Source: Burkholderia ambifaria
GTDB lineage: Bacteria; Pseudomonadota; Gammaproteobacteria; Burkholderiales; Burkholderiaceae
NCBI RefSeq assembly: GCF_001443045.1
Contig: NZ_LKPJ01000024.1
Coordinates: forward strand, 35,766 to 99,765
Direction of reading: 5' to 3'
DNA length: 64,000 nt
Part shown: positions 55,501 to 64,000 of the stretch, one piece after another
Layout of the letters: every line of letters starts with the position of its first letter
Numbering within the stretch: position 1 is the first letter of the stretch
The notes under the pieces: generated by a model
Seen by the model: the letters and a program-made list of their open reading frames with translations, nothing else
Told to the model about the DNA's origin: nothing
Database searches by the model: none
Position numbers and translations under genes: made by a program

Positions 55501-56777
55501 ACATGCCCCCGGTCCAATCACGCACGGCCACGCCGGCCAACCACGCGCAAGCGGCACCGTTCGTCGCGAGCTTCCGCGATCCGTCGTTCCTGCTGTCGCA
55601 CATCGAGGACACGCTGCGCTTCTACGCGACGAACGCGTTCGACCCGACGGGCGGCTTCTACCACTACTTCCGCGACGACGGCAGCATCTACAACCGCACG
55701 TCGCGGCACCTGGTCAGCAGCTGCCGGTTCGTCTTCAACTACGCGATGGCGTACCGGCATTTCGGCGATCCGCGTCATCTCGACCATGCACGCCACGGGC
55801 TGCGCTTCCTGCGCGACGCACACTGGGATGAAGCGCTGCAGGGCTACGACTGGGAACTCGACTGGCGCGACGGCGCAAAACGCGCGACGCTCGACGGCAC
55901 GCGCCATTGCTACGGGCTTGCGTTCGTGCTGCTGGCCGCCGCGCATGCGACGATGGCCGGCATCGACGAAGCACGCGCGCTGATCGCGTCGACCTACGAG
56001 CTCGCGGAGCACCGCTTCTGGGATGCGGCCGCGGGCCTCTACGCGGACGACGCGACGCCGAACTGGAACGTGTCGTCGTACCGCGGCCAGAACGCGAACA
56101 TGCACATGACGGAGGCACTGCTCGCGGCCTACGAGGCGACCGGCCACCTCACCTACCTCGACCGCGCGGAGAAGCTCGCGACCCACGTCACGCAGCGCCA
56201 GGCCGCGCTGTCGGGCGGCCTCGTGTGGGAGCACTACCATGCGGACTGGTCGATCGACTGGGATTACAACAAGGAAGACAGCTCGAACATCTTCCGTCCG
56301 TGGGGCTTCCAGCCCGGCCATCAGACCGAATGGGCGAAGCTGCTGCTGATCCTGGAGCGGCACCGCCCGCTCGACTGGCTCGCGCCGCGCGCGGCCGAGC
56401 TGTTCGACGCGGCGCTCACGCACGCGTGGGACGCCGATCACGGCGGCCTCTGCTACGGCTTCGGCCCCGACTTCACGATCTGCGACCACAACAAGTATTT
56501 CTGGGTGCAGGCGGAAACCTTCGCGGCGGCCGCGATGCTCGGCGCGCGCACCGGCAGCGAGCGCTTCTGGGACTGGTACGACGAGATCTGGCGCTACAGC
56601 TGGGCGCATTTCGTCGATCACCGCTACGGCGCGTGGTACCGGATCCTCACCTGCGACAACCGCAAGTACAGCGACGAGAAGAGCCCGGCCGGCAAGACCG
56701 ACTATCACACGATGGGCGCGTGCTACGACGTGCTCGCGACCCTCGCGCGCGCGGCGCGCAGCGAGCCGACGCAATGA
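55497..56777 (+). CDS. AGE-family sugar isomerase/epimerase
   Basis: A 426-residue (alpha/alpha)6-barrel enzyme of the N-acylglucosamine 2-epimerase/YihS/mannose isomerase family. HYFRDDGSIYNRTSRHLVSSCRFVFNYAMA, GLAFVLLAAAHATMAG, and NMHMTEALLAAYEATG are present, with the conserved Arg, His and Glu loops (SNIFRPWGFQPGHQTEWAKLLLIL). The ATG overlaps the lacI stop and its own stop overlaps the kinase ATG. Mannose isomerase activity is inference from the operon. Confidence 0.9.
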   Translation: MNMPPVQSRTATPANHAQAAPFVASFRDPSFLLSHIEDTLRFYATNAFDPTGGFYHYFRDDGSIYNRTSRHLVSSCRFVFNYAMAYRHFGDPRHLDHARHGLRFLRDAHWDEALQGYDWELDWRDGAKRATLDGTRHCYGLAFVLLAAAHATMAGIDEARALIASTYELAEHRFWDAAAGLYADDATPNWNVSSYRGQNANMHMTEALLAAYEATGHLTYLDRAEKLATHVTQRQAALSGGLVWEHYHADWSIDWDYNKEDSSNIFRPWGFQPGHQTEWAKLLLILERHRPLDWLAPRAAELFDAALTHAWDADHGGLCYGFGPDFTICDHNKYFWVQAETFAAAAMLGARTGSERFWDWYDEIWRYSWAHFVDHRYGAWYRILTCDNRKYSDEKSPAGKTDYHTMGACYDVLATLARAARSEPTQ

Positions 56778-57682
56778 GCGGCGGCATGTTTCCGGCATTC
56801 GTGTCGGCGGGCGACATCCTGACCGACATGGTGCGCGTGGGCGACGCGCAGTGGACGTCGGTGCCGGGCGGCGCCGGCTGGAACGTCGCGCGCGCGGTTG
56901 CGCGGCTCGGCATGCCGAGCGCGCTCGCGGGCGCGATCGGCGAAGACTGCTTCTCCGACGTGCTGTGGCGCACCAGCGATGCGGCCGGGCTCGATCTGCG
57001 CTTCCTGCAGCGCGTGCCGCGTGCGCCGCTGCTCGCGATCGTCCACGAGACGCGGCCGCCTGCGTACTTCTTCATCGGCGATGCGAGCGCGGATCTCGCG
57101 TTCGACCCGGCGCGGCTGCCGGCCGGCTGGGCCGAACACGTGAAATGGGCGCACTTCGGCTGTATCAGCCTCGTGCGCGAACCGCTCGCGGGCACGCTCG
57201 TCGCACTCGCGGCCGAGCTGCACGCGCGCGGCGTGAAGATCAGCTTCGATCCGAACTACCGGAACCTGATGACGGCCGCGTACCAGCCGACGCTCGCGAA
57301 GATGGCCGGCCTCGCCGACCTGATCAAGGTATCCGACGAGGACCTGCGTCACCTGTTCGGCGGCGACGGCCCCGACGCGATCGCCGCGGTGCGCGCGCTG
57401 AATCCGCGCGCGGCCGTATTCGTCACGCGCGGCGCGCAGGCGGCGACGCTCTACGCGGACGGCGACGTGCTCGAGGCGAGCCCGCCGCGCGTCGAGGTGG
57501 TCGACACCGTCGGCGCGGGCGACGCGTCGATCGGCGGCATGCTGTTCAGCCTGATGGCCGCGCCGCAACGGTCGTGGCGCGAACATCTGGCGTTCGCGCT
57601 CGCGGCGGGCGCCGCGGCATGCCGGCATACGGGCGCGCATGCGCCGACGCTCGACGAGGTCGTCGCGCTGCTCGAATGGTGA
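56774..57682 (+). CDS. PfkB-family carbohydrate kinase (fructokinase-like)
   Basis: A 302-residue ribokinase-fold kinase. GGAGWNVARAVARLGMPSALAGAIGEDCF is the sugar-binding start, VTRGAQAATLY follows, and DTVGAGDAS contains the catalytic Asp and anion hole. With AGE it would phosphorylate fructose or a related ketose. Start ATGA overlaps the AGE stop. Confidence 0.93.
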   Translation: MSGGMFPAFVSAGDILTDMVRVGDAQWTSVPGGAGWNVARAVARLGMPSALAGAIGEDCFSDVLWRTSDAAGLDLRFLQRVPRAPLLAIVHETRPPAYFFIGDASADLAFDPARLPAGWAEHVKWAHFGCISLVREPLAGTLVALAAELHARGVKISFDPNYRNLMTAAYQPTLAKMAGLADLIKVSDEDLRHLFGGDGPDAIAAVRALNPRAAVFVTRGAQAATLYADGDVLEASPPRVEVVDTVGAGDASIGGMLFSLMAAPQRSWREHLAFALAAGAAACRHTGAHAPTLDEVVALLEW

Positions 57683-57780
57683 CGGCATGATGACGGCGCG
57701 CTGATCGGTCGCCGATTAGCGGCGCTGTACATGCTGCGCCGCAGTGCTACGATGAAGTGTCCTATTGCGGGAGAGGCACG

Positions 57781-58002
57781 ATGGACACGAACACGTTCAC
57801 GAAAGGCATCTACACGGCCAAGGCGCATACGCAGCACGCCGCCAACGGGCAGTTCCAGGGCTACGTGATCCTCGCCCGGGACGATGGCGACGATACGGAG
57901 AACGTGCGCTACGACGTCCACACGACGAGCCCGAGCGAGGAAGAGGCGTTCGACGAAGCGAAGGCGCTCGCGCACCGGATCCTCGGCGAAATCGAACTGT
58001 AG
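57781..58002 (+). CDS. Small hypothetical acidic protein
   Basis: A 73-residue protein, MDTNTFTKGIYTAKAHTQHA followed by GYVILARDDGDDTENVRYDV. GGAGAGG precedes the ATG. It has an acidic C-terminus (EEEAFDEAKALAHRILGEIEL) and no domain I recognise. Compact beta-then-helix layout; cytosolic. Expressed alone between the kinase and the convergent DUF2905 gene. Confidence 0.7.
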   Translation: MDTNTFTKGIYTAKAHTQHAANGQFQGYVILARDDGDDTENVRYDVHTTSPSEEEAFDEAKALAHRILGEIEL

Positions 58003-58038
58003 TGCGCCGGGCCATCACGCACGCGCCGCATTCGCGGC

Positions 58039-58233
58039 TCAGAGCAGCCGCGCCACCATCGACACCAGCATCGTCAGCACCAGCGTCGACATGAACGGGA
58101 ACGGGTAGCGCCGTCCGCCGAGCGTCAGCGTGACGTCGCCCGGCATCCGTCCGATGCCGAACTTGCCGAGCCACGGCCAGCAGCGCGTCAGGATCATCAC
58201 CGCGACGAACGACGCCATCAGCCAGCGCAGCAT
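58039..58233 (-). CDS. DUF2905 family small membrane protein
   Basis: A 64-residue protein with two hydrophobic segments separated by GRMPGDVTLTLGGRRYPFPF, the DUF2905 signature. The ATG at 58233 is 11 bp after the MidA stop, and a GGGG site precedes it. Inner membrane, function unknown; co-transcribed with the methyltransferase. Confidence 0.85.
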   Translation of the reverse strand: MLRWLMASFVAVMILTRCWPWLGKFGIGRMPGDVTLTLGGRRYPFPFMSTLVLTMLVSMVARLL

Positions 58234-58244
58234 CCCGGCCCCCG

Positions 58245-59435
58245 TCAGAGCGCGTGCGAGCGGTCGCCGCGCGCGAACGCGTCGAGCGTGCCGTCGATCC
58301 CGCGCGAGAACGCGATCACCTTGAACAGCTCGCCCATCTCGGCTTCCGAGATCAGCTTCTGCACCGCGTTCGCGGCCGGCAGGAACTGGTGGATGTCGGA
58401 CGGATCGATCGCGGCCAGCGCGTCGGTGATGCCCGCGTTCAGCAGGAAGCGCGCCTGCGACGTGTAGCCGAGCAGGTCCGCTCCGGTGGCGACGCCCGCG
58501 TCGTAGATGCCGGTGAATTCGACGTGCGCGGTAATGTCCTGCAGCCCCGGGTACAGGAATGCGTCGTCGTGCGCGTGGTGCCGGTAGTGGCACATGAGCG
58601 TGCCGCGGTCGCGCTGCGGATGGTAGTACTCGTGCGCGGGAAAGCCGTAGTCGACGAGCAGCACCGCGCCGCGCGAGAGCATCGTGCATACGGTGCGCGT
58701 GAACGCCAGCGCGGCTTCATGCGTCTCGGTCACGTAGCCGTCGTCGACCTCGAGCGTCGCGAGCACCGGCGGCAGGCCTGCCGCGCCGGCGGGCCGGTCG
58801 TCGAACACGAACGCGTGCTGCGCGTCGAGCGCGACGCCGCGCTCGAGCCACGCGCCGTCCGCCTTCGCGAAGAGGCGCACCGGCATCGCGTCGAGCACCT
58901 CGTTGCCGACCACGACGCCGTCGAAGCGCTCGGGCAGCGCGTCGAGCCAGCGCACCTTGCCGGCGAGCGCCGGCGCGGCGGCCGCGATCGTGTCGCGCTG
59001 CCGTTCGCGCAGTTCGCCGGACAGGTCGACGATCAGGTATTCGTCGAGCTCGACGCCGAGCGCATCGAGCGCCGCGAGCAGCCCGGCCACGAGCTTGCCC
59101 GTGCCCGCGCCGAATTCCATCACGCGGCGCGTGCCGCTCGCCGCGAGCGCGTCGGCGACGGGATTCGCGAGCGTCTGCGCGAACAGCGGCGACAGCTCCG
59201 GGGCCGTCACGAAGTCGCTGCCGTCGTCGGCGCGGCGCCCGAACTTGCGCGCGCCGCCGCTGTAATAGCCGAGGCCGGGCGCGTACAGCACGCGCTCCAT
59301 GAAGCGGTCGAACGGCAGCCAGCCGCCCGCCGCCGCGATCTCGTCGCGCAATTGCGCGGCAAGGGTTTCGGACTGCGCAAGCGCGTCAGGGCCGGGAGCA
59401 GGTAAACTAGCGGGTTCGTGAGCTTTCGGGTTCAT
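58245..59435 (-). CDS. MidA-like (DUF185/NDUFAF7) SAM-dependent methyltransferase
   Basis: A 396-residue protein. MERVLYAPGLGYYSGGARKFGRRADDGSDFVTAPELSPLFAQTLA and VMEFGAGTGKLVAGLL with LIVDLSGELRERQR are SAM-binding and family marks, together with DYGFPAHEYYHPQRDRGTLMCHYRHH. Homologues methylate arginine in a respiratory complex I subunit. ATG at 59435; the divergent SDR starts only 13 bp away. Confidence 0.9.
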   Translation of the reverse strand: MNPKAHEPASLPAPGPDALAQSETLAAQLRDEIAAAGGWLPFDRFMERVLYAPGLGYYSGGARKFGRRADDGSDFVTAPELSPLFAQTLANPVADALAASGTRRVMEFGAGTGKLVAGLLAALDALGVELDEYLIVDLSGELRERQRDTIAAAAPALAGKVRWLDALPERFDGVVVGNEVLDAMPVRLFAKADGAWLERGVALDAQHAFVFDDRPAGAAGLPPVLATLEVDDGYVTETHEAALAFTRTVCTMLSRGAVLLVDYGFPAHEYYHPQRDRGTLMCHYRHHAHDDAFLYPGLQDITAHVEFTGIYDAGVATGADLLGYTSQARFLLNAGITDALAAIDPSDIHQFLPAANAVQKLISEAEMGELFKVIAFSRGIDGTLDAFARGDRSHAL

Positions 59436-59448
59436 CCCGGCATTGTAA

Positions 59449-60192
59449 ATGACCGTTTCAGCCGATACGTCGCCCCCGCGCATCGCGCTCGTCGCAGGCG
59501 CGCTGGGCAGCGCTTCCGACGCCGCGTCGCTCGGTCGTGCGCTCGCGACCGGATTCGCGCAGCGCGGCTGGGACGTCGCGCTGCAGCGCAGCCCCGGCGC
59601 GCCGCGCGCGGCCGCCGACGCGCTCGTCGCCGAAGTCGCCGCACGGGGCCGCCGCGCAGCCGTGCTCGATGCCGATCTGGCCCTGGAAGCCGACGCTGCC
59701 GCGCTCGTCGCCGCGTGCGTCGAGGCACTCGGCCGGCCCACTTGCGTGGTGTTCGTCAGCGCATGCGCGGGCACCGACGACGCGCACACGGTTGACGGCG
59801 CATCGCTCGCCGGCGCACTCGCGCGCAACGTGACGGCGCCGCTCGCGCTGGCCCGCGCGCTCGCCGATGCGACGCCCGACGCCGCGCGCGGCAACGAATC
59901 GCTGCGCGCGTGCGCGATCCACGTACTGGATCAGGCCCTGTTTCACCCGGCGCCCGCGCAGTTGTCGCACGCGCTGATGCAGGCCGCGCTGAACCGCGCG
60001 ACCTCGGCGTTGGCGCTGGCGCTCGCGCCGAAGGTGCGCGTCGCGGCGCTCGTGCGCGGCCACGCGGCGCACGCGAACGACATCGCGGCGGCGGCCTGCT
60101 ATCTCGCGAGCGCGCCCGGCGTGACGGGCGCGACGCTGACCGTCGACGGCGGCGAGCACCTGGTGCCACCCGCCGCCGGCCCGAATGAATGA
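59449..60192 (+). CDS. Degenerate SDR-family protein upstream of folB
   Basis: A 247-residue Rossmann-type protein. The cofactor loop is expanded (VAGALGSASDAASLGRALA) and the YxxxK site is lost: the aligned segment is AQLSHALMQAALNRAT. Its place before folB suggests a folM/PTR1-type reductase relative in the pterin pathway, but catalysis as a normal SDR is doubtful. Start sits 13 bp from the divergent MidA gene. Confidence 0.72.
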   Translation: MTVSADTSPPRIALVAGALGSASDAASLGRALATGFAQRGWDVALQRSPGAPRAAADALVAEVAARGRRAAVLDADLALEADAAALVAACVEALGRPTCVVFVSACAGTDDAHTVDGASLAGALARNVTAPLALARALADATPDAARGNESLRACAIHVLDQALFHPAPAQLSHALMQAALNRATSALALALAPKVRVAALVRGHAAHANDIAAAACYLASAPGVTGATLTVDGGEHLVPPAAGPNE

Positions 60193-60268
60193 ACCGCGCG
60201 AGCGCGCGGCCTGATGCCGCCGCCCGCGCCGCTTTGCGTGCGCGCACGCCAATTTGACTGGAACGACC

Positions 60269-60667
60269 ATGTTTTCCGCTCTCCTGCACCCCCGCCTCGC
60301 GGACTGCCGCAGGCTCTACCTGCGCGACTACGAGGTGCACATCAACATCGGGGCCTTCGAACACGAGAAGCGCGGCGAGCAGCGCGTCGTCATCAACGTC
60401 GACCTGTTCGTGCCGCTCGCGCTGTCCACCCCCGTCGACGACCGGCTGCATGAAGTCGTCGACTACGACCTGATGAAGCAGAGCGTCGCGCAGAGCGTGG
60501 CGCGCGGCCACATCCACCTGCAGGAAACGCTGTGCGACGCGATCGCCGCGCACCTGCTGGCGCACGACGCCGTGCGCGCGGTACGCGTCTGTACCGAGAA
60601 ACCGGACGCCTATCCGGACTGCGATGCCGTCGGCGTCGAAGTCTTTCGCATCAAGGACGAGGCATGA
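60269..60667 (+). CDS. folB: Dihydroneopterin aldolase
   Basis: A 132-residue enzyme of folate synthesis splitting 7,8-dihydroneopterin. YEVHINIGAFEHEKRGEQRVVINVDLFV, VVDYDLMKQSV, and CTEKPDAYPDCDAVGVEVFR follow the family, with the conserved catalytic Lys in EKPDAY and Glu in FEHEKR. Upstream TTG at 60254 is an alternative. TGA overlaps the ttcA ATG. Confidence 0.93.
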   Translation: MFSALLHPRLADCRRLYLRDYEVHINIGAFEHEKRGEQRVVINVDLFVPLALSTPVDDRLHEVVDYDLMKQSVAQSVARGHIHLQETLCDAIAAHLLAHDAVRAVRVCTEKPDAYPDCDAVGVEVFRIKDEA

Positions 60668-61659
60668 ACGCCACCCACATGAACGACACGACGGCCGACG
60701 CGGCCGCCATCGAAGCCACCGCCGCCGACACCGGCCGCCGCGCGCTGACGCGCCGCGAGCAGAAGGAAGCGTACGAGAACAACAAGCTGTTCAAGCGGAT
60801 CGTGCGCCAGGTCGGCCAGGCGATCGGCGACTACAACATGATCGAGCAGGGCGACAAGGTGATGGTGTGCCTGTCGGGCGGCAAGGACAGCTACGCGATG
60901 CTCGACGTGCTGCTGCGCCTGCGCGAGCGCGCGCCGATCGACTTCGACATCGTCGCGGTCAACCTCGACCAGAAGCAGCCGGGCTTTCCGGAGCACGTGC
61001 TGCCCGAGTACCTGACGCAGGTCGGCGTGCCGTTCCACATCGAGAACCAGGACACCTACAGCATCGTCAAGCGGCTCGTGCCCGAGGGCAAGACGACCTG
61101 CTCGCTGTGCTCGCGGCTGCGCCGCGGGATCCTGTACCGCGTGGCCGGCGAGCTCGGTGCGACCAAGATCGCGCTCGGCCACCACCGCGACGACATCCTG
61201 CAGACGCTGCTGCTCAACATGTTCTACGGCGGCAAGCTGAAGGGGATGCCGCCGAAGCTGCAGTCGGACGACGGCAGGAACGTCGTGATCCGCCCGCTCG
61301 CGTACGTGAAGGAAACCGATCTCGAGAAATACGCGGCACTGCGCGAATTCCCGATCATCCCGTGCAACCTGTGCGGCAGCCAGCCGAACCTGAAGCGCGC
61401 GGAAATGAAGGCGCTGATCCGCGAATGGGACAAGCGCTTCCCGGGCCGCGTCGACAACATGTTCAGCGCGCTCGCGAACGTCGTGCCGTCGCACCTGATG
61501 GATACGACCCAGTTCCCGTTCGCGTCGCTGCGCGCGACCGGCGTTGCCGATCCGCAGGGCGACATCGCGTTCGACGAGGAGCCGTGCGCGTCCGGCGACG
61601 ACACCGCCGCACCGGGCGCCGCCAAACCGATCTCGATCGTCCAGTTCGACGACCTGTAA
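60664..61659 (+). CDS. ttcA: tRNA 2-thiocytidine synthase TtcA
   Basis: A 331-residue tRNA sulfurtransferase making s2C32. The PP-loop SGGKDS is at residues 71-76. CSLC and CNLC supply the Cys pairs for the iron-sulfur cluster, and NNKLFKRIVRQVGQAIGDYNMIEQGDKVMVCL and GLKGMPPKLQSDDGRNVVIRPL are family marks. Coupled to folB by ATGA. Confidence 0.95.
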   Translation: MNATHMNDTTADAAAIEATAADTGRRALTRREQKEAYENNKLFKRIVRQVGQAIGDYNMIEQGDKVMVCLSGGKDSYAMLDVLLRLRERAPIDFDIVAVNLDQKQPGFPEHVLPEYLTQVGVPFHIENQDTYSIVKRLVPEGKTTCSLCSRLRRGILYRVAGELGATKIALGHHRDDILQTLLLNMFYGGKLKGMPPKLQSDDGRNVVIRPLAYVKETDLEKYAALREFPIIPCNLCGSQPNLKRAEMKALIREWDKRFPGRVDNMFSALANVVPSHLMDTTQFPFASLRATGVADPQGDIAFDEEPCASGDDTAAPGAAKPISIVQFDDL

Positions 61660-61792
61660 GCAGGGCCAGAACACTCGCCGGCGCGGGGCGCAAGCCCCCT
61701 TTTCCGGCGCTGTCGCCCCGCCGCGACAGGCCCGGAACGCCAGGGGCCGCATGCTAAAATGATCGGCTACGAACTCCTCTGACAAGCTCGCC

Positions 61793-63154
61793 ATGAATAT
61801 CGTGATTTTGGCGGCAGGCACCGGCAAGCGCATGCGTTCCGCGCTGCCGAAAGTGCTCCATCCCCTGGCCGGCAGGCCGCTCCTCTCCCACGTCATCGCC
61901 ACCGCGCGCACGCTGCAGCCGTCGCGGCTCGTCGTCGTCGTCGGTCATGGCGCCGAGCAGGTCCAGGCCGCCGTCGCCGCGCCCGACGTCCAGTTCGCGG
62001 TGCAGGCCGAACAGCTCGGCACCGGTCATGCGGTGCGCCAGGCGCTGCCGCTGCTCGATCCCGCGCAACCGACGCTGGTGCTGTACGGCGACGTGCCGCT
62101 CACCCGCGCATCGACGCTGCAGCGTCTCGTCGACGCCGCACGCGAAGGCCGCTACGGGATTCTGACCGTCACGCTCGACGATCCGACCGGTTACGGCCGC
62201 ATCGTGCGCGACGCATCCGGCTTCGTCACGCGCATCGTCGAGCAGAAGGACGCGTCGCCCGAGCAGCTGAAGATCGCCGAGATCAACACCGGCATCATCG
62301 TCACGCCCACGGCGCAGCTGTCGATGTGGCTCGGCGCGCTGAAGAACGAGAACGCGCAGGGCGAGTACTACCTGACCGACGTCGTCGAGCTCGCGATCGA
62401 GGCCGGCTTCGAGATCGTCACGTCGCAGCCCGACGAAGACTGGGAAACGCTCGGCGTGAACAGCAAGGCGCAGCTCGCGGAGCTCGAGCGCATCCATCAG
62501 CGCAACGTCGCCGATGCGCTGCTCGTCGACGGCGTCACACTCGCCGATCCGGCGCGCCTCGACGTGCGCGGCACGCTGCGCTGCGGCCGCGACGTGTCGA
62601 TCGACGTGAACTGCGTGTTCGAAGGCAACGTGACGCTCGCCGACAACGTGACGATCGGCGCGAACTGCGTGATCCGCAATGCGTCGATCGGCACCGGCAC
62701 GCGCATCGACGCGTTCACGCACATCGACGGCGCCGAGCTCGGCGCGCACACCGTGATCGGCCCGTACGCACGGCTGCGCCCGGGCGCGCAGCTCGCGGAC
62801 GAAGCGCACGTCGGCAACTTCGTCGAGGTGAAGAACGCGGTGATCGGCCACGGCTCGAAGGCGAACCACCTGACGTACATCGGCGACGCCGACATCGGCG
62901 CGCGCGTGAACATCGGTGCGGGCACGATCACCTGCAACTACGACGGCGCGAACAAGTTCCGCACCGTGATCGAGGACGACGTGTTCGTCGGTTCGGACAC
63001 GCAGCTCGTCGCGCCGGTGCGCGTCGGCCGCGGCGTGACGATCGCGGCCGGCACGACGATCTGGAAGGACGTCGCCGAGGGCGTCCTCGCATTGAACGAG
63101 AAGACGCAGACCGCGAAAAGCGGCTACGTCCGCCCGGTCAAGAAGAAGAGCTGA
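61793..63154 (+). CDS. glmU: Bifunctional GlmU (GlcNAc-1-P uridyltransferase/acetyltransferase)
   Basis: A 453-residue enzyme making UDP-GlcNAc. N-terminal uridyltransferase: LAAGTGKRMRSALPKVLHPLAG and QLGTGHAV, YGDVPL. C-terminal left-handed beta-helix from about 250: LADNVTIGANCVIRNASIGTG, KNAVIGHGSKANHLTYIGDADIG, NIGAGTITCNYDGANK. Followed 54 bp later by glmS, giving a complete amino-sugar pair. Confidence 0.97.
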   Translation: MNIVILAAGTGKRMRSALPKVLHPLAGRPLLSHVIATARTLQPSRLVVVVGHGAEQVQAAVAAPDVQFAVQAEQLGTGHAVRQALPLLDPAQPTLVLYGDVPLTRASTLQRLVDAAREGRYGILTVTLDDPTGYGRIVRDASGFVTRIVEQKDASPEQLKIAEINTGIIVTPTAQLSMWLGALKNENAQGEYYLTDVVELAIEAGFEIVTSQPDEDWETLGVNSKAQLAELERIHQRNVADALLVDGVTLADPARLDVRGTLRCGRDVSIDVNCVFEGNVTLADNVTIGANCVIRNASIGTGTRIDAFTHIDGAELGAHTVIGPYARLRPGAQLADEAHVGNFVEVKNAVIGHGSKANHLTYIGDADIGARVNIGAGTITCNYDGANKFRTVIEDDVFVGSDTQLVAPVRVGRGVTIAAGTTIWKDVAEGVLALNEKTQTAKSGYVRPVKKKS

Positions 63155-63208
63155 ACCTTTTGCGGGCGCCCGGACGGCGCCCGCGTCGACTTACAGGATT
63201 GACCATTC

Positions 63209-64000
63209 ATGTGCGGCATTGTCGGCGCAGTTGCGCAGCGTAATATCGTTCCGGTGCTGATCGAAGGATTGCGGCGCCTCGAATATCGTGGCTACGATTC
63301 GTGCGGCGTCGCCGTGCTCGAGCCGGGCGCGCCGAAGCGTGCGCGCAGCGTCGCACGCGTTGCCGATCTCGACACGCAGGTGCGCGAATCGCACCTGGAA
63401 GGCACGACCGGCGTCGCACACACGCGCTGGGCGACGCACGGCGCGCCCGTCACGCACAACGCGCACCCGATCTTCTCGTCGAACGCGCTCGCGCTGGTGC
63501 ACAACGGCATCATCGAGAACTTCGAGACGCTGCGCGAAGCGCTGCGCGCGAAGGGCTACGAATTCGTGTCGCAGACCGACACCGAAGTGATCGCGCACCT
63601 CGTGCACAGCCTGTATCGCCTGCGTGTCGAGATCGGCAACGCGCGCGACGCTGCGCGCACGCTTCGGCGCGCCCGTCACGCACAACGCGCACCCGATCTT
63701 CTCGTCGAACGCGCTCGCGCTGGTGCACAACGGCATCATCGAGAACTTCGAGACGCTGCGCGAAGCGCTGCGCGCGAAGGGCTACGAATTCGTGTCGCAG
63801 ACCGACACCGAAGTGATCGCGCACCTCGTGCACAGCCTGTATCGCGGCAACCTGTTCGAAGCCGTGCGCGAAGCCGTGCAGCAGCTGCACGGCGCGTATG
63901 CGATCGCGGTGACCCACAAGGACGAGCCGCACACCGTCGTCGGCGCGCGCCAGGGTTCGCCGCTCGTCGTCGGCCACGGCGACGGCGAGAACTTCCTCGC
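63209..64000 (+). pseudogene. glmS: glmS, frame broken by a 226-bp duplication-inversion
   Basis: The start MCGIVGAVAQRNIVPVLIEGLRRLEYRGYDSCGVAVL is the glutaminase domain of glucosamine-6-phosphate synthase, with Cys2 as the nucleophile. It runs through AHTRWATHGAPVTHNAHP and GIIENFETLREALRAKGYEFVSQTDTEVIAHLVHSLYR until 63619. There a 45-bp core plus flanks, largely the reverse complement of 63327-63380, precedes a repeat of 63439-63619 (as 63665-63845). The 226-bp insertion shifts the frame (+1). The correct frame resumes as LYRGNLFEAVREAVQQLHGAYAIAVTHKDEPH but only in another frame. The gene also runs off the window. Confidence 0.85.
63619..63845. repeat. Inserted inverted segment and direct duplication inside glmS
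   Basis: 63619-63672 is about 54 bases of the reverse complement of 63327-63380 with a single mismatch near 63644. 63665-63845 repeats 63439-63619 exactly. Net insertion 226 bp. Both junctions share short GC microhomologies. Confidence 0.88.

Overview
The window is a GC-rich, densely packed bacterial chromosome segment that reads as a Burkholderia species, most likely of the cepacia complex and probably the main chromosome. Support comes from a KirBac1.1-type potassium channel very close to the B. pseudomallei protein as I remember it, a Burkholderia-type general porin, a complete bioAFDB cluster, housekeeping genes (aceK, folB, ttcA, glmU, glmS), many LysR regulators, and the codon and GC pattern. 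I saw no rRNA, tRNA, CRISPR array or intact prophage. One small transposase remnant is present.

Layout. 1-12 kb: an SDR oxidoreductase, a peptide-type ABC binding protein, a leftward block (metallo-beta-lactamase-fold hydrolase, SWIM zinc-finger protein, DUF6429), then rightward aceK, beta carbonic anhydrase, an SDR, a YchJ-family protein and a secreted alpha/beta hydrolase. 12.4-16.8 kb: the translationally coupled biotin operon bioA-bioF-bioD-bioB, ending in a strong terminator. 17-24.8 kb: cutC, an IS110-type transposase stub abutting an EAL phosphodiesterase gene, a CPA1 Na+/H+ antiporter and a 1190-residue fused indolepyruvate oxidoreductase. 24.8-26.7 kb: a gene-free stretch filled by an ordered array of about 13 copies of a degenerate 53-54 bp element at a period of about 89 bp, with an inverted block in the middle. 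This is the most unusual feature of the window.

26.7-36.9 kb is accessory metabolism and regulation: a sugar acetyltransferase, two glutathione transferases, the KirBac channel, sulfate-binding protein, a DapA-like aldolase, a VapC-type toxin with an atypical antitoxin, and LysR regulators beside an MFS transporter and a GST. 37-48.5 kb: a small lipoprotein with a Tat-exported phospholipase C, an RBBP9-like hydrolase, a glyoxalase-fold protein followed by ghrA, HMG-CoA lyase, a YbaK deacylase coupled to a DUF1289 protein, a DMT exporter diverging from an Lrp regulator, a fluoroacetate dehalogenase-like enzyme, nitronate monooxygenase and another LysR. 48.6-58 kb: porin, an exported Gly/Pro-rich protein, an SBF-like symporter, an EAL-first/GGDEF-last signalling protein, and a compact LacI - AGE-family isomerase - PfkB kinase operon that could convert mannose through fructose to fructose-6-phosphate. 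58-64 kb: a MidA-like methyltransferase with a DUF2905 protein, diverging from a degenerate SDR followed by folB-ttcA, then glmU and the start of glmS.

Two loci need sequence-level checking. The repeat array at 25155-26622 has conserved terminal blocks resembling DnaA boxes. The assembled glmS carries a 226 bp duplication-inversion that breaks its frame, which is either a real template-switch mutation or an assembly error.
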